From CAVYBY01 sp963766935 (GTDB lineage: Bacteria > Actinomycetota > UBA4738 > HRBIN12): 64,000 nucleotides of DNA. Below are positions 63,442-64,000 of this stretch, one piece after another; positions within the stretch are counted from its first letter, which is position 1, and the number at the start of each line of letters is the position of its first letter. The stretch is taken from assembly GCA_963766935.1 (NCBI GenBank), contig CAVYBY010000002.1, positions 62,001 through 126,000 on the forward strand. The letters run 5' to 3'. The position numbers and the translations under genes were made by a program. The notes under the pieces are model-generated. The model was not told where the DNA came from. It searched no databases and was given only the letters and a program-made list of their open reading frames with translations.

Positions 63442-64000
63442 CGCGACGTCCCCGTCCGGCCCCGCCGCCCCAGCGCCTCGATCAGGTCGGCCGCCCGCTG
63501 CTTGCCGTCGCGCGCCCGGATCTCGGCGCCCCGATCGGAAAGACGCCCGCGAAGGGGCTCGTCCGCCAGCAGCCGGTCGATCCCCGCGCGCAGGTCCTCC
63601 TCGTCGAAGGCGTAGGTCTCGAACCTGGCGCCGTATCCCGTTTCGTGGATCCGCTGGGCGTTGTCGTACTGGTCCCAGAACAGGGGGAGCACGATCATCG
63701 GCTTGCCGAAATGGAGGCTCTCCGTCGTCGTGTTGTTCCCTCCGTGCGTGATGACGAGGTCGACGAGCGGAATGATGCTCGTCTGTGGAAGCCGCGCCGC
63801 GCCCCACATGTTGCCGGCCAGCTCGAGCTCGTCGGCGCGTGGTCCCATCGAGACGATGTACCGGTGTCGCGTGCGGCCGAGCACGTCGATCAGCCGCCGC
63901 ATCAGATCCACGTCGGCGGAGCCGAGCGAGCCGAGCGAGAGGTAGATGAGGCCGCCGCCCGTGCCCGACCGAAGCTCGTCGGGGACCTCGAACGGCTCCT
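63438..64000 (-). CDS. UGT/MGT-family glycosyltransferase (partial, 5' end beyond window)
   Basis: This C-terminal part of a GT1-type glycosyltransferase reads GGGLIYLSLGSLGSADVDLM near the edge, then ITHGGNNTTTESLHFGKPMIVLPLFWDQYDNA, the UGT nucleotide-sugar signature. A short tail overlaps the dehydratase start. The frame is open to base 64000. Such enzymes glycosylate small molecules such as macrolides or carotenoids; the acceptor is unknown. Confidence 0.87.
   Translation of the reverse strand, partial: EPFEVPDELRSGTGGGLIYLSLGSLGSADVDLMRRLIDVLGRTRHRYIVSMGPRADELELAGNMWGAARLPQTSIIPLVDLVITHGGNNTTTESLHFGKPMIVLPLFWDQYDNAQRIHETGYGARFETYAFDEEDLRAGIDRLLADEPLRGRLSDRGAEIRARDGKQRAADLIEALGRRGRTGTSR

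Overview
The window is a G+C-rich chromosomal segment of an uncultured member of the Actinomycetota. The assignment rests mainly on gene order. From about 26.4 to 62.4 kb the order is pmt, DUF3052, rsmI, metG, tatD, an RpfB-position protein, rsmA, ispE, tRNA-Gln, glmU, prs, rplY, pth, mfd, a PpiC-type isomerase, mazG, eno, divIC/ftsB, DUF501, ppx. As I recall it, this closely follows the Mycobacterium tuberculosis Rv1002c-Rv1026 block. Many GTG starts, and TAnnnT -10-like hexamers 6-10 bases before start codons (leaderless transcripts), fit the same phylum.

Layout. 0-7.5 kb: two aerobic CO dehydrogenase-type operons face away from each other. A leftward xdhC/coxF-like gene plus coxM-coxS-coxL has the form I order and sequence; a rightward coxS-coxL-coxM has the form II order and the AYRGAGR active-site motif. 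7.6-14 kb: an MscS channel, a methyltransferase, a CoxD-like AAA+ ATPase with a CoxE-like VWA protein (probable CODH maturation pair), an RDD membrane protein and an exported phosphodiester glycosidase. 13.9-19.6 kb: glycolate oxidase glcD, glcE and glcF with an aminotransferase between them, and a rhodanese. 19.7-26.3 kb: a PfkB sugar kinase, an MFS transporter, small proteins, an exported HExxH metalloprotease, an FAD oxidoreductase and a CPBP protease. 26.4-38.8 kb: the housekeeping cluster. 38.8-42.5 kb: tandem micropeptide genes ending in GA-x-WKP(R/H), then a DUF5317-like membrane protein and a membrane GGDEF-EAL protein. 42.5-51.7 kb: mfd-ppiC-mazG, an ECF sigma factor with a membrane partner, two DUF4232 proteins and a prolyl oligopeptidase. 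51.8-58.8 kb: tRNA-Leu, TadE, a TadG-like VWA protein, a cyclophilin and two exported sulfatases. 58.9-64 kb: ppx, DUF501, S1 protein, ftsB, eno, a threonine-dehydratase-like enzyme and a partial UGT-type glycosyltransferase.

Working together: the cox genes suggest aerobic CO oxidation as an energy source, with coxD/coxE-like genes for cofactor maturation. GlcDEF would oxidise glycolate to glyoxylate, which the neighbouring aminotransferase might convert to glycine (inference). The most unusual element is the micropeptide array at 39.0-39.6 kb beside the c-di-GMP gene.

Caution: at least six genes carry single- or two-base indels, several in homopolymers or GC repeats. They look more like residual long-read assembly errors than decay. 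The apparent eno-ftsB and DUF501-ppx fusions should be read in that light.
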